DNA from: Caryophanales bacterium UBA6768
GTDB lineage: Bacteria; Bacillota; Bacilli; Bacillales_D; Amphibacillaceae
Assembly (NCBI GenBank): GCA_002453315.1
Contig: DKGO01000013.1
Location: 1-7,131 of the forward strand
Reading direction: 5' to 3'
DNA length: 7,131 bases
Below the pieces are notes generated by a model. It ran no database searches and was not told the origin of the DNA. It saw only the letters and a list, made by a program, of their open reading frames with translations. A program made the position numbers and the translations under genes. Of the stretch, positions 5,242-7,131 are shown piece after piece; position 1 is the first letter of the stretch, and each line of letters starts with the position of its first letter.

Positions 5242-6444
5242 TTAAACTGATTCCTCATACATCTTTTGGACTTTGTCTCTACCTGCTTCAATATGCGGAT
5301 GAAATTGGATAGAAGCTGCATGACGTACAGCCTTGACTTCTTTCATTGCCTCATCAATTAAATCATCGATACTACTGTCATTGATAATTTTACGAACAAT
5401 GGAGAATCCAGCAACTTTACCTTGTTCTCTAGCTACCTTTGAGCTCTCAATTCCAGTAATATTTCCGGCAACGAAAATGCCTTCCACTGGGGTGGCCATT
5501 TTTTCACTATGAACGGGCACATGGCCACCTAATTCCTCACTATATTGAAATGGACAGCCAGCAACAGATGCCAATTCAGCTAATGGATATAAGCCACCAG
5601 CAATACAGACGAAATCGACAGGAATAATTTCTTCACTACCTGGCACAACTTCCCCATCAGATGTCACTTTTACCATTGTCACGGATTCGACTTTATCTGT
5701 CCCATTAATTTCTTTGATAGCTTTACGTAAATGGATTGGCATGTCCCACATTTTGACCCCACCTCTTGGGAAAAATGTGACTGCAATATTTTGAACGAAT
5801 TTCGCTTTGGCAAATTTACTGCCAAATTTAATAAATGCCGAAGGTGCCAAATGAGCTATCCGAACTAACCGTTCCATTACCTTTTTCGGGTGTGCCTGGT
5901 CTTCCGATACAGTATTTTTAACCGGTAATGCCATGCTATGTAAATCAACCCCAGCTAATTGTAGCTCTCTAGCAATCGCTGCTGACAACACATTAACCCC
6001 AACGACAACACCTTTGTCACCAACCTTCACACGATGAACATTGGTCATCACTTGAGCGGCCCCAATTGACATGACACCGGGTAATGTCCAACCAGGAATT
6101 GGTGCGGCTGACTCAGCTGCTCCTGTCGCAATTAATACATTTTTCGTAGGAAAAGTTCCTTTATTCGTATGTACCGCAAAATGTTCTTCCATTTTTTCAA
6201 TATGATGAACAGACACACCACATTCAATAGGAGTATGTAAATCTTCAGCCTGATCTAGTAGTTTTTTTGTTTCCTCAATACCGTTCCACCATTCGCCATT
6301 TGGTTCCTCATGGAGCTGACCTAATAGTCTTCCCCCTGGCTTCGGAAACTCATCTAGTACTAAAACATCTAAATCATGTGTTCGACAAACGATAGAAGCG
6401 GCTAGACCCGCTGGTCCTGCTCCGATAATGACCACATCATTCAT
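5242..6444 (-). CDS. FAD-dependent oxidoreductase, alpha-subunit type of a heteromeric amino-acid/opine dehydrogenase
   Basis: Encodes 400 residues of the pyridine nucleotide-disulfide oxidoreductase fold. The FAD-binding GAGPAG is at 8-13 with the closing acid D31, ATG at 106-108, and the second FAD contact VEGIFVAGNITG at 320-331. The middle nucleotide-binding loop is degenerate (VVVGVNVLSAAIA, 146-158), lacking the usual glycine series. Such proteins pair with a ferredoxin-like subunit and a DadA-like subunit in hydroxyproline or proline dehydrogenases, octopine/nopaline oxidases and HcnABC; they pass electrons rather than bind the amino acid. Relatives often carry a C-terminal BFD [2Fe-2S] domain. 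Here that part is absent and encoded separately at 6825-7097. The start at 6444 has GAGGGA before it and overlaps the upstream gene by 8 bases (ATGAATGA). A longer reading to 6507 would prepend 21 residues before the Rossmann fold and is unlikely. The substrate is not identifiable. Confidence 0.88.
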   Translation of the reverse strand: MNDVVIIGAGPAGLAASIVCRTHDLDVLVLDEFPKPGGRLLGQLHEEPNGEWWNGIEETKKLLDQAEDLHTPIECGVSVHHIEKMEEHFAVHTNKGTFPTKNVLIATGAAESAAPIPGWTLPGVMSIGAAQVMTNVHRVKVGDKGVVVGVNVLSAAIARELQLAGVDLHSMALPVKNTVSEDQAHPKKVMERLVRIAHLAPSAFIKFGSKFAKAKFVQNIAVTFFPRGGVKMWDMPIHLRKAIKEINGTDKVESVTMVKVTSDGEVVPGSEEIIPVDFVCIAGGLYPLAELASVAGCPFQYSEELGGHVPVHSEKMATPVEGIFVAGNITGIESSKVAREQGKVAGFSIVRKIINDSSIDDLIDEAMKEVKAVRHAASIQFHPHIEAGRDKVQKMYEESV

Positions 6445-6835
6445 TGTTATTCCCTCGCTTTTCTTGCCATTCTTTAAATTCCTCATAAGTACGTGGAATT
6501 GGAACATCTTGTCCAGGTGCTAATGGATCTGGTTGCTGTTTTTCGGAATCAATGACCATATTTTCTGTAATAGGAGTTAAACAAGCCCTTACGTTGGAAA
6601 CGTCATTAACCGTCACACGACACTCATAGCAATGTCCAATATTACAATAAATCCCACGGGGTGTACCTGAATGTTCATGATAACGTAACGTACGAACACC
6701 ACTTGCTAACAATGCTGATGCAATGGTATCCCCCTCATAACCAACATATTTTGTTCCGTCGAATGTAAATGTCACTTCTTTACGATCAGGTAACTTGTCC
6801 AATACAGGATGATTATCAATACGTCTACTTGTCAT
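6437..6835 (-). CDS. Ferredoxin-like [2Fe-2S] subunit (HcnA / gamma-subunit type)
   Basis: Encodes 132 residues. The core from about 20 to 95 is a small plant-type ferredoxin fold: VTFTFDGTKYVGYEGDTIAS, then cysteines C64, C69, C72 and C85 (Cx4Cx2Cx12C) in GIYCNIGHCYEC and RACLTP, which hold a [2Fe-2S] cluster. HSGTPRG before the first cysteine is typical of subunits partnered with FAD oxidoreductases in sarcosine oxidase, Hcn and hydroxyproline dehydrogenase complexes. The tail past 95 is polar and Pro/Glu-rich. ATG at 6835 follows AGGGGGTG by about 7 bases and is preferred over a GTG at 6844. It overlaps the preceding gene by 11 bases and the following gene by 8, so the three products are made together and probably assemble into one complex. 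Confidence 0.88.
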   Translation of the reverse strand: MTSRRIDNHPVLDKLPDRKEVTFTFDGTKYVGYEGDTIASALLASGVRTLRYHEHSGTPRGIYCNIGHCYECRVTVNDVSNVRACLTPITENMVIDSEKQQPDPLAPGQDVPIPRTYEEFKEWQEKRGNNNE

Positions 6836-7097
6836 CAATTGCACCCCCTAAATCCGTTAAGGCGATTGGCCGAACGGGAGGTTGAACTTTTAAAGGAATC
6901 TGATTAGTTGGATCTTCATTCGTTAATTCAGAAATCACCTTATCAACTGCTGGACGACACGTACGTCCACCACAAAAGCCCATTCCTGCTCTCGTTCTTA
7001 ATTTTAGTTCACGGGCAGAACAATTATATTTTTCTGCAGTTTCTTGTAAATTTTTCAATGTAACCTCTTCACATCTGCATACTATCATATCTTGCAT
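6825..7097 (-). CDS. Stand-alone BFD-like [2Fe-2S]-binding protein
   Basis: Encodes 90 residues. The N-terminal 55 or so form a BFD-like (bacterioferritin-associated ferredoxin type) helical domain with four cluster cysteines C7, C9, C42 and C47 (CxC ... Cx4C) in IVCRCEEVT and GFCGGRTCRP. The last 35 residues are a Pro-rich extension (LKVQPPVRPIALTDLGG) of the kind seen in dehydrogenase alpha-subunit C-termini. It probably supplies the second [2Fe-2S] centre of the complex made with the next two genes. The start is firm: AAGGAGG at 7105-7111 (complement) lies 7 bases before ATG. It is the first gene of the set visible here. Whether a DadA-like subunit precedes it beyond the window cannot be seen. 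Confidence 0.88.
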   Translation of the reverse strand: MQDMIVCRCEEVTLKNLQETAEKYNCSARELKLRTRAGMGFCGGRTCRPAVDKVISELTNEDPTNQIPLKVQPPVRPIALTDLGGAIDDK

Positions 7098-7131
7098 GTT
7101 GATTCCTCCTTACTATAAGTTAACATAAATA

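Noticed and set aside
6445..6507. Extended 421-residue reading of the FAD oxidoreductase
   Set aside because: The added 21 residues precede the Rossmann fold start, overlap the ferredoxin-like gene deeply, and ATG 6444 has a better ribosome site.

Overview
The window looks like chromosomal DNA of a low-GC Gram-positive bacterium of the Bacillaceae type. The evidence is strong AAGGAGG-type ribosome binding sites, AT-rich intergenic DNA, a paired SMR exporter resembling Bacillus YkkC/YkkD, and a shikimate kinase resembling Bacillus AroK. Species cannot be fixed from the sequence.

Left part (1-2141): a 40-bp perfect direct repeat lies at 1-40 and 2102-2141. Each copy is the 3' half of a tRNA, from the anticodon loop to the discriminator base, most like tRNA-Arg. 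This is the signature of an element integrated into a tRNA gene. The roughly 2.1-kb AT-rich interval holds one intact gene, a DUF3825-type protein on the minus strand, plus scraps of decayed coding sequence. No integrase is visible. A good promoter-like sequence near the right end points out of the element toward the next gene.

Middle (2203-3802, plus strand): a HAD-family phosphatase with its own terminator, then two overlapping SMR genes (YkkC/YkkD-like) that probably form a heteromeric small-molecule exporter. The first SMR gene most likely starts at a TTG; a longer reading would start inside the upstream terminator hairpin.

Repeat array (3864-4495): 12 tandem noncoding units of about 52 bp. 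Each contains a near-palindromic GGTAACC and can fold into an imperfect hairpin. Some substitutions preserve the pairing. I do not recognise this array, and it is the most unusual object in the window.

Right part (4564-7131, minus strand): an intrinsic terminator, shikimate kinase (aroK), another terminator, then a translationally overlapped three-gene set: a BFD-like [2Fe-2S] protein, a ferredoxin-like [2Fe-2S] subunit and an FAD/NAD-type oxidoreductase. These match the accessory and alpha subunits of heteromeric amino-acid or opine dehydrogenases (hydroxyproline dehydrogenase, octopine/nopaline oxidase and HcnABC type). The substrate-oxidising DadA-like subunit is not in the window and could lie beyond its right edge.
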